A program made the position numbers and the translations under genes. From NCBI RefSeq assembly GCF_010820665.1, contig NZ_JAAIKC010000013.1, forward strand, positions 62,001 through 126,000: a stretch of 64,000 bases of DNA, read 5' to 3'. This document shows, piece by piece, positions 1 to 8,950 of this stretch. The DNA is from Paenibacillus sp. SYP-B3998. GTDB lineage: Bacteria; Bacillota; Bacilli; Paenibacillales; NBRC-103111. The notes under the pieces are model-generated. The model made no database searches. It was not told the DNA's origin and saw only the letters and a program-made list of their open reading frames with translations. Position 1 is the first letter of the stretch. Each line of letters starts with the position of its first letter.

Positions 1-1
1 C

Positions 2-1111
2 CCTAAACGTTCATCAGGAAAAGTGCGCAGGTGGGGGCTATCGCTGCTTGCGGTGCTCCTTGTTGGAGTCATCATTTTCCTTCTTGTTCCTTCACCTATC
101 GAACCAGTAAAATGGTTGGCGCCAACGGCCCCCTCTTTTCAGGAAGCGGGCCCTTGGAAACAGAACAACAAACTCAGCTCAGCTCAACTTATTACCGATG
201 CCCCTAAATCCCCGGAATTCATTACATTTGATAAGGAGGGCCAGCTATATACAGGAGATTCGGACGGTAAAATTTATAAGGTTCCTTTCGATGCAGAGGG
301 CAATCCGCAAAAGGCCCAAGTGTTTGCAGACACCAAAGGAACGCCAAATGGACTTAAATTCGATGCAAATGGCGATTTGATCGTTACTGATATCATGAAG
401 GGATTGCTGTCTATAAAACCATCCGGGAGTATAGAGGTATTGGCCAATCAAGTGGACGGCAAGCCGATCTATTTGGCTAACGAGCTTGATATTGCCCGGG
501 ACGGCTCCATTTATTTCTCTGACACCTCGAACTATGGTCGCGTGACTTTCAAAGAAATGGCCGAGAACAAGCCGCATGGACGTTTGCTGAAGTATGATCC
601 AATGACCAAACAGACGACAGTCCTGTTTGAAGGTCTCTATTTTGCGAACGGGGTTGCCTTGTCTGCGGATGAAGATTTCGTACTTGTGGCAGAATCGTAT
701 CATTATCAGTTGACCAGATACTGGCTCAAGGGTCCAAAGAAGGGGACATCTGATATTTTCGTTGACAATCTCGCAGGCTTTCCAGACAACATTACGCGTG
801 ATGAGCAAGGTCATTTCTGGGTCGGGATCTTCACGAGTCGCATTTCTTTTGTAGATCAGATGCACCGCAACCCGTGGTTGGCAGGTACCATGGCCAAAAT
901 CCCAGAGTCACTGCTTAGCGGCGCAAGCGCACCGGCGAAGCATGGGCTTGCTGTGGAGCTCAGCCCGCAGGGGGAGCTTATTGAAAGCTGGCACGATCCG
1001 GAAGGCTCACTGTATGGCGTAACTACGGCTGTAAACCATAACGGATATCTCTATATAGGAACAGCGCCAGGAGGCAGCGAAGGTGTTCGTCGTCTGCGTG
1101 TAACAAAATAA
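2..1111 (+). CDS. Membrane-anchored strictosidine synthase / SMP-30-like beta-propeller protein
   Basis: The protein has an N-terminal hydrophobic helix (AVLLVGVIIFLLVP), so it is probably anchored in the membrane with its catalytic or binding domain outside. The rest is a six-bladed propeller of the strictosidine synthase/gluconolactonase (APMAP) type, shown by the blocks YFSDTSNYG, FANGVALSADED, GFPDNITRDEQGHFWVG and a closing LYGVTTAVNHNGYLYIGT. Family members are calcium-dependent lactonases or arylesterases; the substrate cannot be predicted here. The reading frame is open to the left edge of the window. The GTG at 23 has only a weak, close AGGA ahead of it, so the true start may lie upstream of the window. 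A terminator follows, so it is not joined to the sugar transporter operon downstream. Confidence 0.75.
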   Translation, partial: PKRSSGKVRRWGLSLLAVLLVGVIIFLLVPSPIEPVKWLAPTAPSFQEAGPWKQNNKLSSAQLITDAPKSPEFITFDKEGQLYTGDSDGKIYKVPFDAEGNPQKAQVFADTKGTPNGLKFDANGDLIVTDIMKGLLSIKPSGSIEVLANQVDGKPIYLANELDIARDGSIYFSDTSNYGRVTFKEMAENKPHGRLLKYDPMTKQTTVLFEGLYFANGVALSADEDFVLVAESYHYQLTRYWLKGPKKGTSDIFVDNLAGFPDNITRDEQGHFWVGIFTSRISFVDQMHRNPWLAGTMAKIPESLLSGASAPAKHGLAVELSPQGELIESWHDPEGSLYGVTTAVNHNGYLYIGTAPGGSEGVRRLRVTK

Positions 1112-1163
1112 TGCTGGAATCTGAAAGGGTTAAATCGGCGTCGCCATACCATAATAAAACATC

Positions 1164-1188
1164 GCAACCGTAAAGGTTGCTTTTTTTT
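1164..1188 (+). terminator. Rho-independent terminator after the propeller gene
   Basis: Stem GCAACC/GGTTGC (1164-1169 and 1175-1180) with a five-base loop, followed by a run of eight T. It closes the first gene and insulates the next operon. Confidence 0.8.
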
Positions 1189-1517
1189 ATTTGGTGGAAG
1201 ATATAGGAGGCTAACCCCCTAGTCCGCGTGGAGGGGCAATAAAATAAGCACACAGTGATTAGCTTTTATGCTAACTTGTATGATCTGTGTTATTTTTGAT
1301 ATCCGTCCGGAATTGAAGCTATTGAGATTAAGTACCCATTGTAATGGGGTTTAATGAATATGCGATGGGTGTAAGCATGGCGTTTGCGATCAAAAATTAC
1401 ACATCGAAAATCGTGGATAATTCAGGTTAAGTATGCGCTTTCAATGTGGGGGACAAGGGGTTTTACCTACCATCAAAAATGACATATTTACCGATGTATC
1501 ATTGTTAACTATTCTTA
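1189..1517. other. Intergenic leader with no recognisable gene
   Basis: This stretch ahead of the sugar importer operon holds only short stop-ridden frames. A small perfect palindrome CCCATTGTAATGGG lies near 1335-1348. I see no riboswitch fold or transposon end. The only clear element is the cre site just downstream. Confidence 0.5.
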
Positions 1518-1531
1518 TGTAAACGCTATCA
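1518..1531. promoter_or_regulatory. Catabolite-responsive element (CcpA site)
   Basis: TGTAAACGCTATCA matches the B. subtilis cre consensus TGWAANCGNTNWCA at every position. It lies 80 bp before the first permease start, a position suited to CcpA repression of the importer operon during growth on preferred sugars. The core promoter was not identified with confidence. Confidence 0.7.
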
Positions 1532-1610
1532 ATTTTCTGAATTTTCGAACCGAAGCGTTGAACGCACAATCTCAGACTAACAATTCACAGAAATAGGAGG
1601 AGGTGAAACG

Positions 1611-2579
1611 ATGCAGGTTACTCCAAGTATTATACAAGACAACGGGATTCCTAAAGTGAAACTGAAGGAAGAGAAGAATAATCTGAAGAAAAAGATTTTG
1701 AAGAACTGGGAACTATATATGTTCATATTACCTGCATTCCTGTACTTTCTTGTGTTCAGCTACGGGCCGATGTACGGCATACAAATCGCATTTAAAAACT
1801 TTGTTCCTACCCAAGGCATTCAAGGCAGTTCATGGGTTGGGTTCGACCATTTTACTCGATTCTTTAATTCTTACTATTTCTGGGATCTGATCTGGAACAC
1901 ACTTAGCATCAGTTTATATGAACTTGCGATTGGATTTCCGATTCCGATTATCCTAGCACTTGCTTTTAACGAAATTAAAGACGGTCTCTTCAAAAGAACC
2001 GTTCAGACGGTCACTTATGCGCCTCACTTTATTTCGGTCGTTGTAATGGGTGGAATGATCATTTCATTTTTGTCACCTTCAACGGGTATTATTGTTCATT
2101 TAATCGAAGCACTTGGATTCGATGCTCCTAAATTTCTTACAGACCCTGCCTGGTTCAAGACGATGTACGTGTTTTCAGGTGTGTGGCAGAGTGCCGGTTG
2201 GGGAACAATTATTTACTTAGCAGCTTTGTCTAGTGTAGATCCGGGGCAGCATGAAGCAGCGATTATCGACGGTGCTACCCGGTTCCAACGTATCCGTCAC
2301 ATCAATATTCCGACGATTATTCCGACGATTACAATCTTGTTAATTTTGAACATCGGGAGCTTGCTGGGAGTTGGATTTGAGAAAATCCTCTTGCTGCAGA
2401 ATTCGCTGAACATGGAAGCATCAGATGTCATTTCAACATTCGTATATCGTTCAGGATTATTAGATGCCCAGTATAGTTTCTCTACAGCAATCGGCTTGTT
2501 TAACTCGGTAGTTAACGCAGTTATGCTAATTGTAGTAAATCAGATTGTGCGTCGTACGAGTGAGAATAGCTTGTGGTAG
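1611..2579 (+). CDS. lplB: Carbohydrate ABC importer permease, LplB type
   Basis: This is an integral membrane subunit of a CUT1-type sugar importer. A cytoplasmic N-terminus rich in Lys and Glu is followed by about six membrane spans. The EAA loop that docks on the ATPase is visible as HEAAIIDGATRFQRIRHI near residues 214-231. Length (322 aa) is typical. A strong GGAGGAGGTGA site precedes the ATG. It overlaps or abuts the next permease and is followed by a lipoprotein, the usual LplB-LplC-LplA order. No ATPase is present; such importers generally share an MsmX-like ATPase encoded elsewhere. The substrate is unknown; the nearby AraC regulator and sugar isomerase suggest an oligosaccharide. 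Confidence 0.9.
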   Translation: MQVTPSIIQDNGIPKVKLKEEKNNLKKKILKNWELYMFILPAFLYFLVFSYGPMYGIQIAFKNFVPTQGIQGSSWVGFDHFTRFFNSYYFWDLIWNTLSISLYELAIGFPIPIILALAFNEIKDGLFKRTVQTVTYAPHFISVVVMGGMIISFLSPSTGIIVHLIEALGFDAPKFLTDPAWFKTMYVFSGVWQSAGWGTIIYLAALSSVDPGQHEAAIIDGATRFQRIRHINIPTIIPTITILLILNIGSLLGVGFEKILLLQNSLNMEASDVISTFVYRSGLLDAQYSFSTAIGLFNSVVNAVMLIVVNQIVRRTSENSLW

Positions 2580-2596
2580 AAGGAAGGGGGAAGCGA

Positions 2597-3502
2597 ATGG
2601 CAATCGTTGTTAAACAAGCCAAGACAGATAAACTATTTGGTATTTGTAACTATCTGTATGTATCCTTGGCATTTATGCTTGTGGCTTATCCAGTCATCTA
2701 CATGATGAGTGCTTCCATCAGTGATCCAAAGCTTGTGAGTTCTGGTGAGATGTGGCTGCTGCCAAAAGGAATTACATGGGAGGGTTATAAGAAAGTTTTT
2801 GAGAACAGTGCAATTTGGATAGGTTATGCGAACACGATCCTATATACAGTGGTGGGTACCGCAATTAACTTATTCGTGACCCTTCCGGCAGCGTATGCAT
2901 TAAGCCGAAAAGATTTCTGGGGACGCGGTTTCTTTATGGGTATGTTCATGGTCACGATGTTTTTCGGCGGTGGACTTGTACCGACTTACTTGCTAGTGAA
3001 AAGTTTAGGCATGATCGATACGATGTGGGCGATCGTCATTCCATCAGCTGCATCGATCTGGAATATTATCGTATCACGGACATTCTTCCAATCGATCATT
3101 CCAAACGAATTGCAGGAAGCAGCACAAATTGATGGATGTACAAATCTGCGATTATTTATCAAGATTGTACTTCCTCTGTCTATGCCGATTATCGCAGTTA
3201 TGGCATTGTTCTACGGTGTAGGCAACTGGAACAGCTATTTCTCAGCCATGATTTACTTGGTTGACAATGCGAAGTATCCGCTTCAGCTCGTTTTGCGACA
3301 GATCTTGATCTTACAAGAAGCCTCGTCTGTAGGAGTGGGGCTAGATGCAGCAGCAGCAACAGCGATGAATAACAAAGCAGAAGTCGCAGCGCTTGTGAAA
3401 TATGCAGTTATCATTGTTTCGACACTCCCGGTCATTATGATTTATCCATTCCTTCAGCGTTACTTCGTGCAGGGTATAATGATTGGTTCCGTAAAGGGCT
3501 AA
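2597..3502 (+). CDS. Carbohydrate ABC importer permease, LplC/YtcP type
   Basis: Second permease of the importer, about 301 aa with six predicted membrane spans. The EAA loop reads QEAAQIDGCTNLRLFIKI near residue 173, and the C-terminus ends in the family signature RYFVQGIMIGSVKG. The frame opens at a GTG (2573) overlapping the lplB stop, but AGGAAGGGGG lies 6-8 bases before the ATG at 2597, so I choose that start. It is co-transcribed with the upstream permease and the downstream binding lipoprotein. Confidence 0.9.
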   Translation: MAIVVKQAKTDKLFGICNYLYVSLAFMLVAYPVIYMMSASISDPKLVSSGEMWLLPKGITWEGYKKVFENSAIWIGYANTILYTVVGTAINLFVTLPAAYALSRKDFWGRGFFMGMFMVTMFFGGGLVPTYLLVKSLGMIDTMWAIVIPSAASIWNIIVSRTFFQSIIPNELQEAAQIDGCTNLRLFIKIVLPLSMPIIAVMALFYGVGNWNSYFSAMIYLVDNAKYPLQLVLRQILILQEASSVGVGLDAAAATAMNNKAEVAALVKYAVIIVSTLPVIMIYPFLQRYFVQGIMIGSVKG

Positions 3503-3542
3503 TCTTATCCATATATAATTTAGGGAAAAGGGGAATTTTAGA

Positions 3543-5168
3543 ATGAAAAAGCTTCTTAAATCTTCGGCTCTAGTGTTAAGTTTGACTTTACTCGGCTCAA
3601 CAAGTTTAGCTGGTTGCTCTTCATCTAAGGATGGTGCAGGAACGGAGGCTTCTAAGACTGTCGAAGGTGCGAAGAAGGTCGAAGGCGTTAAGAAGGAAGG
3701 ATTCCCAATCGTTGAACAACCAATTACGTTGACGATGATGGCACAGGATAAAGGCTTGAGTGATTGGAATCAAATGCAAGTCCTTAAGGATATGGAGAAA
3801 TTGACGAACATTAAGTTTCAATACAAAAATGCACGTGATGACAGCTTTGTAACAAAGAAAAATCTTGTATTTGCTTCTGGTGACTTGCCGGATGTGTTCT
3901 ACGGAGCAGATCTTACACCTGCAGAGCAAGTAACTTATGGTACACAAGGTGCATTGATTCCACTTGAAGGCTTAATTGAAAGTTATGCTCCAAACTTGAA
4001 AAAGGTCTTGGATGAGCACCCGGACATTCGCAAGTCCATTACAGCTCCAGACGGCCATATCTATGCGCTGCCAAACATCGATTTAACTGCGGTATGGTGG
4101 CAAGGTCCGATGTGGTATAACGGTAAATTCCTGAAAGCCCTTGGCATGGAAGTGCCGAAGACGACAGATGAACTATACACATACTTGAAACGAGTAAAAG
4201 TAGAAGATCCGAACGGAAACGGTAAAAAGGACGAAGTGCCACTTTCCTCGGTAAAACTGAAGGATCTTAGACAGTACTTCCTTGGATTCTGGGGAATGTA
4301 TGGATCGGACATTTACTCAGATAAAGAAGGCAAAGTCCACTATGCACCAATGGAAGAAGGCTACAAAGGCTACCTTACTTTCATGAATAAATTGTGGAAT
4401 GAAGACTTGCTTGACCATGAAACATTCTCACAAACAAATGATCAGAAAAAAGCTAAAGGTAAAAATAATCAAATTGGATTGGTTGCTGACTGGTTTGCAG
4501 CATTTACCTACGGTGGTGATCCGAACAATGACAACCCGCTTATGACACCGGTGAAGAGTGAAGTACCGGGTTCTCCGGTATACGCTAAGCACCCTGGGCT
4601 ATCTTCCAATGGTACATTTGCTATTACGAAAAATAACAAATCTCCAGAAGCATCCATGCGTTGGGCAGATTATCAATACGGTTATGAAGGCGCTACTTTG
4701 TTCTCCCAAGGTCCTGAGAATGTTCTTTGGAAATATAAAGACAAAGCGGCTCATGAGAAAGAATGGCTTCCCGTTCCTAAAGAGGGTGTAACTCGCGATG
4801 ACTACAAAGGTCTGCTTACTCCTAACGTAGGGATCGTTCCTCCGGGTATCAACCTTCCAGATGTTACAAAGGGTTTGAGAAGTGATTTTGAGATGTGGTT
4901 AGACAAACAAAATCAAGAGAAGCTTGTTCCCATTGCGAAAGCTCCGTTCCCGAACCTTTACTTGACGAAGGAAGAGCAGGCTGAAGCATCTGCTATATTG
5001 TCTGACCTCAATAAATACGTAGAGCAAATGGAAGCGAAGTTTGTAACAGGTCAAGAGGCACTTTCCAACTGGGATAAGTACAAAGCTCAAGTAAAGAAAA
5101 TGGGTGGCGACCGTATCGTAGAATTGAATCAAGCCGCATACGATCGTTGGAACAAAGCTTCGAAATAA
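3543..5168 (+). CDS. lplA: Extracellular sugar-binding lipoprotein, LplA type
   Basis: Solute-binding component of the importer. It has a lipoprotein signal peptide with lipobox SLAGC, so Cys25 is the expected lipidated residue. It then shows a family-1 type extracellular sugar-binding fold of about 515 residues with features usual in Paenibacillus LplA proteins (PDVFYGAD, DPNGNGKKDEVPL, a calcium-loop-like segment). Aromatic residues such as AVWWQGPMWYN probably line the ligand cleft. It lies 40 bp after the second permease, behind AAAAGGGGAA. The gene ends in a strong hairpin. Ligand is not predictable from sequence alone. Confidence 0.9.
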   Translation: MKKLLKSSALVLSLTLLGSTSLAGCSSSKDGAGTEASKTVEGAKKVEGVKKEGFPIVEQPITLTMMAQDKGLSDWNQMQVLKDMEKLTNIKFQYKNARDDSFVTKKNLVFASGDLPDVFYGADLTPAEQVTYGTQGALIPLEGLIESYAPNLKKVLDEHPDIRKSITAPDGHIYALPNIDLTAVWWQGPMWYNGKFLKALGMEVPKTTDELYTYLKRVKVEDPNGNGKKDEVPLSSVKLKDLRQYFLGFWGMYGSDIYSDKEGKVHYAPMEEGYKGYLTFMNKLWNEDLLDHETFSQTNDQKKAKGKNNQIGLVADWFAAFTYGGDPNNDNPLMTPVKSEVPGSPVYAKHPGLSSNGTFAITKNNKSPEASMRWADYQYGYEGATLFSQGPENVLWKYKDKAAHEKEWLPVPKEGVTRDDYKGLLTPNVGIVPPGINLPDVTKGLRSDFEMWLDKQNQEKLVPIAKAPFPNLYLTKEEQAEASAILSDLNKYVEQMEAKFVTGQEALSNWDKYKAQVKKMGGDRIVELNQAAYDRWNKASK

Positions 5169-5198
5169 ATAGCTTGATTGATGCATGAAGGCAAGAAA

Positions 5199-5245
5199 GG
5201 AATCTACCGGGTCATGCTTATGGATGAACCGATAGATTCCTAATA
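5199..5245. terminator. Hairpin between convergent lplA and the AraC-family gene
   Basis: Arms GGAATCTACCGG (5199-5210) and CCGATAGATTCC (5229-5240) pair with one mismatch, and flanking bases extend the stem. It lies between two convergent genes. T-rich tracts are short on both sides, so it may serve both directions with moderate strength. Confidence 0.55.
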
Positions 5246-5249
5246 TAGG

Positions 5250-7526
5250 TTATGTTTCGAGGTCGCTTGAATCATCCGTGGCATCTATATTTGTATACAA
5301 TTTGCGGTACTGACCAGGCGTATAGCCAGTATCCTTCTTGAATTTACGAATAAAGTTAGGCGTATCGAGATAGCCGACTTGCATAATGATATCTTTCAGT
5401 GGATCGTTTGTCGTTTTGAGCAGATGCATCACTGCTTCCATTCGTTTTTTCCAGATGTGTTGGATGAAGTTCAGTCCCATCTTATCTTTGAAAGTCCGAC
5501 TAATATGGGAAGGTGAAACAGCAAATTCGAACGAGATTGATTCGAGACTGAGCGAGCTATCGGTATAGTGTTGATTGATGTAATCCACGATTTGATCCAT
5601 AAGCGAAAGTTCTTCGTTCTTATGGGTGCGTTCAACTTCATCGCAAATTTGAGAAGCAAATGTCAGGAAGTTGCGTTCTAACTCGTCTAGCGAGTGAAAG
5701 ATCATATTCGGAGCAACATTTTGCATGTCATGATGAACCCCAAGCTCAAAAGCTGATCTTAGCATTGTATTTAAAATATCGAAGGTGATACATCTTAGAA
5801 GCAGTGGAGAAATGTCAGGCGATTGTAAATTTTTGAATGCCGGACGAATGACTTGCTTCGCAGCATCGTAGCTTCCTTGCTTCAAACTTTGTGATAGCTT
5901 GAGTAGAGCAGACTGTGGAATCAACACCGAATGATTTGTGGTATAGGATAGCTTCTCAAAATAAGTAACCGTGCTTTGCTCGGAAGACATTCCTAGCTCG
6001 TATGCGGAGCAAGCTTCAATGAAAGACTGATTGAGTTGGTCGGGACTCGGATAATGAGTTCCAACACCTATCATCGGAATCATATCCAGCATGTCCAGTT
6101 CCAGTACATTGCTGCGAACTGCTTCGACAATACGGCGAACATGGACAAAGGGCTCTGCAGAGCGATCCAGATTAAAGCTGACGATAAGTGCAACCTGATC
6201 GAGTTGAGTTAGTTCGACGCCATAGGCAGTTGCTGAAAGCGCTGGAAATTCAACTTGCGTTAGCAATTGAATAACTTCTTGTCTGTTGTGTGGAATTGTT
6301 TGCATATTCTTCCAACCCAAGATCATTACAAAGTGCTGAGAATGATTGAACTGAAGATCGAATGCTTTGAGCATATCAGGAGTTGCGCCTTGAGCGTTCC
6401 CGTACTTGAGCAGCATGGATAAGAAATGATTGCGCGCATAAGGCTCCTGGAGATCAACGCGAGAGATGTACTCCTGTAAAACGTTTTTGATTCGTTCGAG
6501 TTCATTTCCTTGTTGGGATTCGCTCGTTTTAAACCTAGAATTAGCAAACTCGGCGAGCAGTGAAATCGGCTGATATTGGATCCGGGCTAATAACAGAGCG
6601 ATGATTGCTCCTACAACAACAACAATGCAGAACAACATGATGATGATACTGCGAACATGCACAACACTGCTGAAAAATTGGTCACTCGGCATGACGGTCA
6701 CATAGGTCCATCCGTTTTCTTCTGATTTTACCGAAACAATGGAATGATCCTTGCCATCTAAAGTTTGGCTGTGAATGCCAGGTGCAAGCTGGAAGAGTGA
6801 GCTCACTTCATTCTCTTTAAGAGATTCTTGCTGACTATTAGCAGTCAGTATGCTTCCGTAGTTATCAAAGATATAAGACTGTCCTTGATAATTGCCCAGG
6901 ATGGAACTGATAAGACTGGAAAGCTCCGATTGTTTGATCAGGTACATCACTGTCCCGTGTGGGTTAGGGCTGTTCGGTGTAATGGGAACGAGATAAGCCA
7001 GCACAGATCCCTGCGAGGCCAAGTGATCGCTTGTAAGCTCAGTAGGACGCATCAGAGGGAATGTGACTTTGTTTAAGTCTTGGATTACATCTGCAGAAGA
7101 CCAATTGTTGAAGCTGAACTGGCTATGAAACACATCTAGACTCGACATTCCTTTGGTCGAATATATTCGATTGTCATTGTGGAAATATAGGAACATTTCA
7201 CTAATGATTGCGCTCGGTGCTGTGTATTGATTCAAGGCGTCAATGGCTTCTCTACTATAATATGGATCGTGAATCCGATAAGGCGTTAATCTTTCGTCAT
7301 AAGCGATGCGTGAAGCAATATTGCTTAGTTCTTTTATCCGATCATCAATAATATTTCTGCTCTGGGTTAATTGACTGAGATGGGAGCGCTCAATTTCTGT
7401 TCGGAGATTAGTGACAGCGCTTAAATAAATGAACACCGTAATCATAATTAATGGGATAAGCAGAATGAACAAGTAGGACCATATATATTTTTTAAACAGT
7501 TTGGACTTGAAGTAATGTCGTTTCAT
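5250..7526 (-). CDS. Membrane-bound AraC-family transcriptional regulator with extracellular sensor
   Basis: A one-component regulator of 758 aa. It has a membrane span near residues 15-36, an extracytoplasmic Cache-like sensor region to about residue 290, and a second span (IIIMLFCIVVVVGAIIALLL). A cytoplasmic linker follows, then a C-terminal AraC/XylS DNA-binding domain with two helix-turn-helix units (SLESISFEFAVSPSHISRTF and DIIMQVGYLDTPNFIRKFKK). This architecture is common beside LplABC importers in Paenibacillus and usually controls them in response to an extracellular glycan. The track frame begins 16 codons earlier, but AGGGGGCACC sits correctly before the internal ATG MKRHYFKSK, which I take as the start. 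It is convergent with the importer and divergent from the sugar isomerase. Confidence 0.88.
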   Translation of the reverse strand: MKRHYFKSKLFKKYIWSYLFILLIPLIMITVFIYLSAVTNLRTEIERSHLSQLTQSRNIIDDRIKELSNIASRIAYDERLTPYRIHDPYYSREAIDALNQYTAPSAIISEMFLYFHNDNRIYSTKGMSSLDVFHSQFSFNNWSSADVIQDLNKVTFPLMRPTELTSDHLASQGSVLAYLVPITPNSPNPHGTVMYLIKQSELSSLISSILGNYQGQSYIFDNYGSILTANSQQESLKENEVSSLFQLAPGIHSQTLDGKDHSIVSVKSEENGWTYVTVMPSDQFFSSVVHVRSIIIMLFCIVVVVGAIIALLLARIQYQPISLLAEFANSRFKTSESQQGNELERIKNVLQEYISRVDLQEPYARNHFLSMLLKYGNAQGATPDMLKAFDLQFNHSQHFVMILGWKNMQTIPHNRQEVIQLLTQVEFPALSATAYGVELTQLDQVALIVSFNLDRSAEPFVHVRRIVEAVRSNVLELDMLDMIPMIGVGTHYPSPDQLNQSFIEACSAYELGMSSEQSTVTYFEKLSYTTNHSVLIPQSALLKLSQSLKQGSYDAAKQVIRPAFKNLQSPDISPLLLRCITFDILNTMLRSAFELGVHHDMQNVAPNMIFHSLDELERNFLTFASQICDEVERTHKNEELSLMDQIVDYINQHYTDSSLSLESISFEFAVSPSHISRTFKDKMGLNFIQHIWKKRMEAVMHLLKTTNDPLKDIIMQVGYLDTPNFIRKFKKDTGYTPGQYRKLYTNIDATDDSSDLET

Positions 7527-7682
7527 GAATGGTGCCCCCTGTTCGTGTAAAAGGATGCTAATGCTTACATACATTAATGTACTTATTATGAAGATATGAT
7601 GAATAGTTCAATGATAGCAATAAATATATCATTTGGACATAGAGACAGAGTTCTATTACTTTAGAAGGAAGGACTCTGAAAC

Positions 7683-7723
7683 CCAAGAAAAGCCAAGAAA
7701 AGGCAATTAAATTCAATTAAATT
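7683..7723. repeat. Two back-to-back 10-bp tandem duplications
   Basis: CCAAGAAAAG occurs twice in direct succession (7683-7702), followed after one base by CAATTAAATT twice (7704-7723). They lie in the 260-bp divergent intergenic region between the AraC gene and the sugar isomerase. Helical-turn spacing would suit a regulator, or they may be replication slippage. Confidence 0.6.
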
Positions 7724-7787
7724 CAAGGGAATCAATATACATGTAAAGGACAATTTTGCCTAAGGGTAGGTTGATGAGGAGGAAATT

Positions 7788-8666
7788 ATGAAAATCGGCT
7801 TAAGTTCTTATAGCTTGCTGCAAGCGATTAAAGCTGGAGAGTTGACCATTTTGGATGCGATCCAATGGATTGCAGATCATGGTGGGGAACATATGGAAAT
7901 TGTCCCTTATGGGTATACACTTGTGGACAATCTTGAACTAGCGGATGCGGTTCGAGAGAAGGCAAAGGAAGTGGGAATTGACTTATCTAACTACTCGATG
8001 CCAGCGAATTTCGTTCAGGAAACGGAAGAGAAATACCGAGATGAAGTTGCTCGTGTGAAGCAGCATGTTGACCTTGTGCATCGACTAGGTATGAAGCATA
8101 TGCGCCACGATGTGACGGCTTTTACTTTGCCACCTGAACATATGACGATTGAATGGTTTGAGAAAAACTTGCACTTGATCGTAAGAGGAAGTCAAGAAAT
8201 CGCCGATTATGCTCTTCAATATGGCATTACGACAACAATTGAGAATCATGGTTTTAGTGTGCAAGCAAGTGACCGAGTACAGCGCGTTCTTCAAGCAGTC
8301 AATCGTCCGAATTTCAAGACAACACTCGATATTGGCAATTTCATGTGCGTCGACGAAAATCCGATTATTGGCGTCAAGAAAAATTTGCCTTATGCTTCGC
8401 TTGTTCACTTTAAAGATTTCTACTTCCGTCCATATGATGAGCATCCTGGTGACGGAGACTGGTTTATTACCGCTCATGGCAATTACCTTCGTGGCGCGAT
8501 TGTCGGACAAGGAGATATCGAAATTCGCAAAATTGTTAAGCTCATTAAAGAGTCTGGCTATGACGGATACATTACGATCGAATTTGAAGGCATGGAAGAA
8601 TGTAAAATGGCTTCCCGCATTGCAATGGACAACTTACGCCGCCTATTTGAACAGTGTCCTCTGTGA
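7788..8666 (+). CDS. Sugar phosphate isomerase/epimerase, xylose isomerase-like TIM barrel
   Basis: A 292-aa protein of the AP-endonuclease-2/xylose-isomerase-like TIM barrel family, which isomerises or epimerises sugars or inositol derivatives using a divalent metal. Likely metal ligands fall in the expected strand ends: TTIENHGF (Glu), TLDIGNF (Asp), LVHFKDF (His) and GYITIEFEG (Glu). GAGGAGGAAATT precedes the ATG. It is divergent from the AraC gene and alone in its transcript, closed by a terminator. Context suggests it processes a sugar taken up by the adjacent importer, but the substrate is an inference only. Confidence 0.85.
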   Translation: MKIGLSSYSLLQAIKAGELTILDAIQWIADHGGEHMEIVPYGYTLVDNLELADAVREKAKEVGIDLSNYSMPANFVQETEEKYRDEVARVKQHVDLVHRLGMKHMRHDVTAFTLPPEHMTIEWFEKNLHLIVRGSQEIADYALQYGITTTIENHGFSVQASDRVQRVLQAVNRPNFKTTLDIGNFMCVDENPIIGVKKNLPYASLVHFKDFYFRPYDEHPGDGDWFITAHGNYLRGAIVGQGDIEIRKIVKLIKESGYDGYITIEFEGMEECKMASRIAMDNLRRLFEQCPL

Positions 8667-8762
8667 GCGCATACTCATGCATGAAGTATCATGAAGAACT
8701 ATTCCTGAAGTGATTTATTGTCTTAGGATATTCGAGCATCTGATGTTGAATAAGCCAACTTG

Positions 8763-8811
8763 CACCCTATCTTCTACATTCCTTCCCGGAAATAGCTGAT
8801 AGGGTGTTTTT
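8763..8811 (+). terminator. Terminator after sugar isomerase
   Basis: CACCCTATC (8763-8771) pairs perfectly with GATAGGGTG (8798-8806), followed by TTTTT. The long loop contains a smaller fold around CCTTCCCGG. Confidence 0.75.
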
Positions 8812-8950
8812 GACGTGGAATGAGACTTAATCGGTAGGTGTCTATCGAGAAGATCTGTCATATGACATTAAGGCACTATTCGATTTTACATCACAAGAAC
8901 TAGTATAAGAGTTGTACAGATGAAGAGATTTCCAAAGTAGAGAGGGAGTG

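Noticed and set aside
245..865. 206-codon minus ORF inside the first gene
   Set aside because: Antisense to a clear propeller domain, no ribosome binding site, composition of a shadow frame.
1344..1430. 28-codon frame MGFNEYAMG... in the leader of the importer operon
   Set aside because: No ribosome binding site and too short to assign.
8209..8694. 161-codon plus ORF overlapping the sugar isomerase
   Set aside because: Alternative frame of a well-supported TIM-barrel gene, without its own ribosome binding site.
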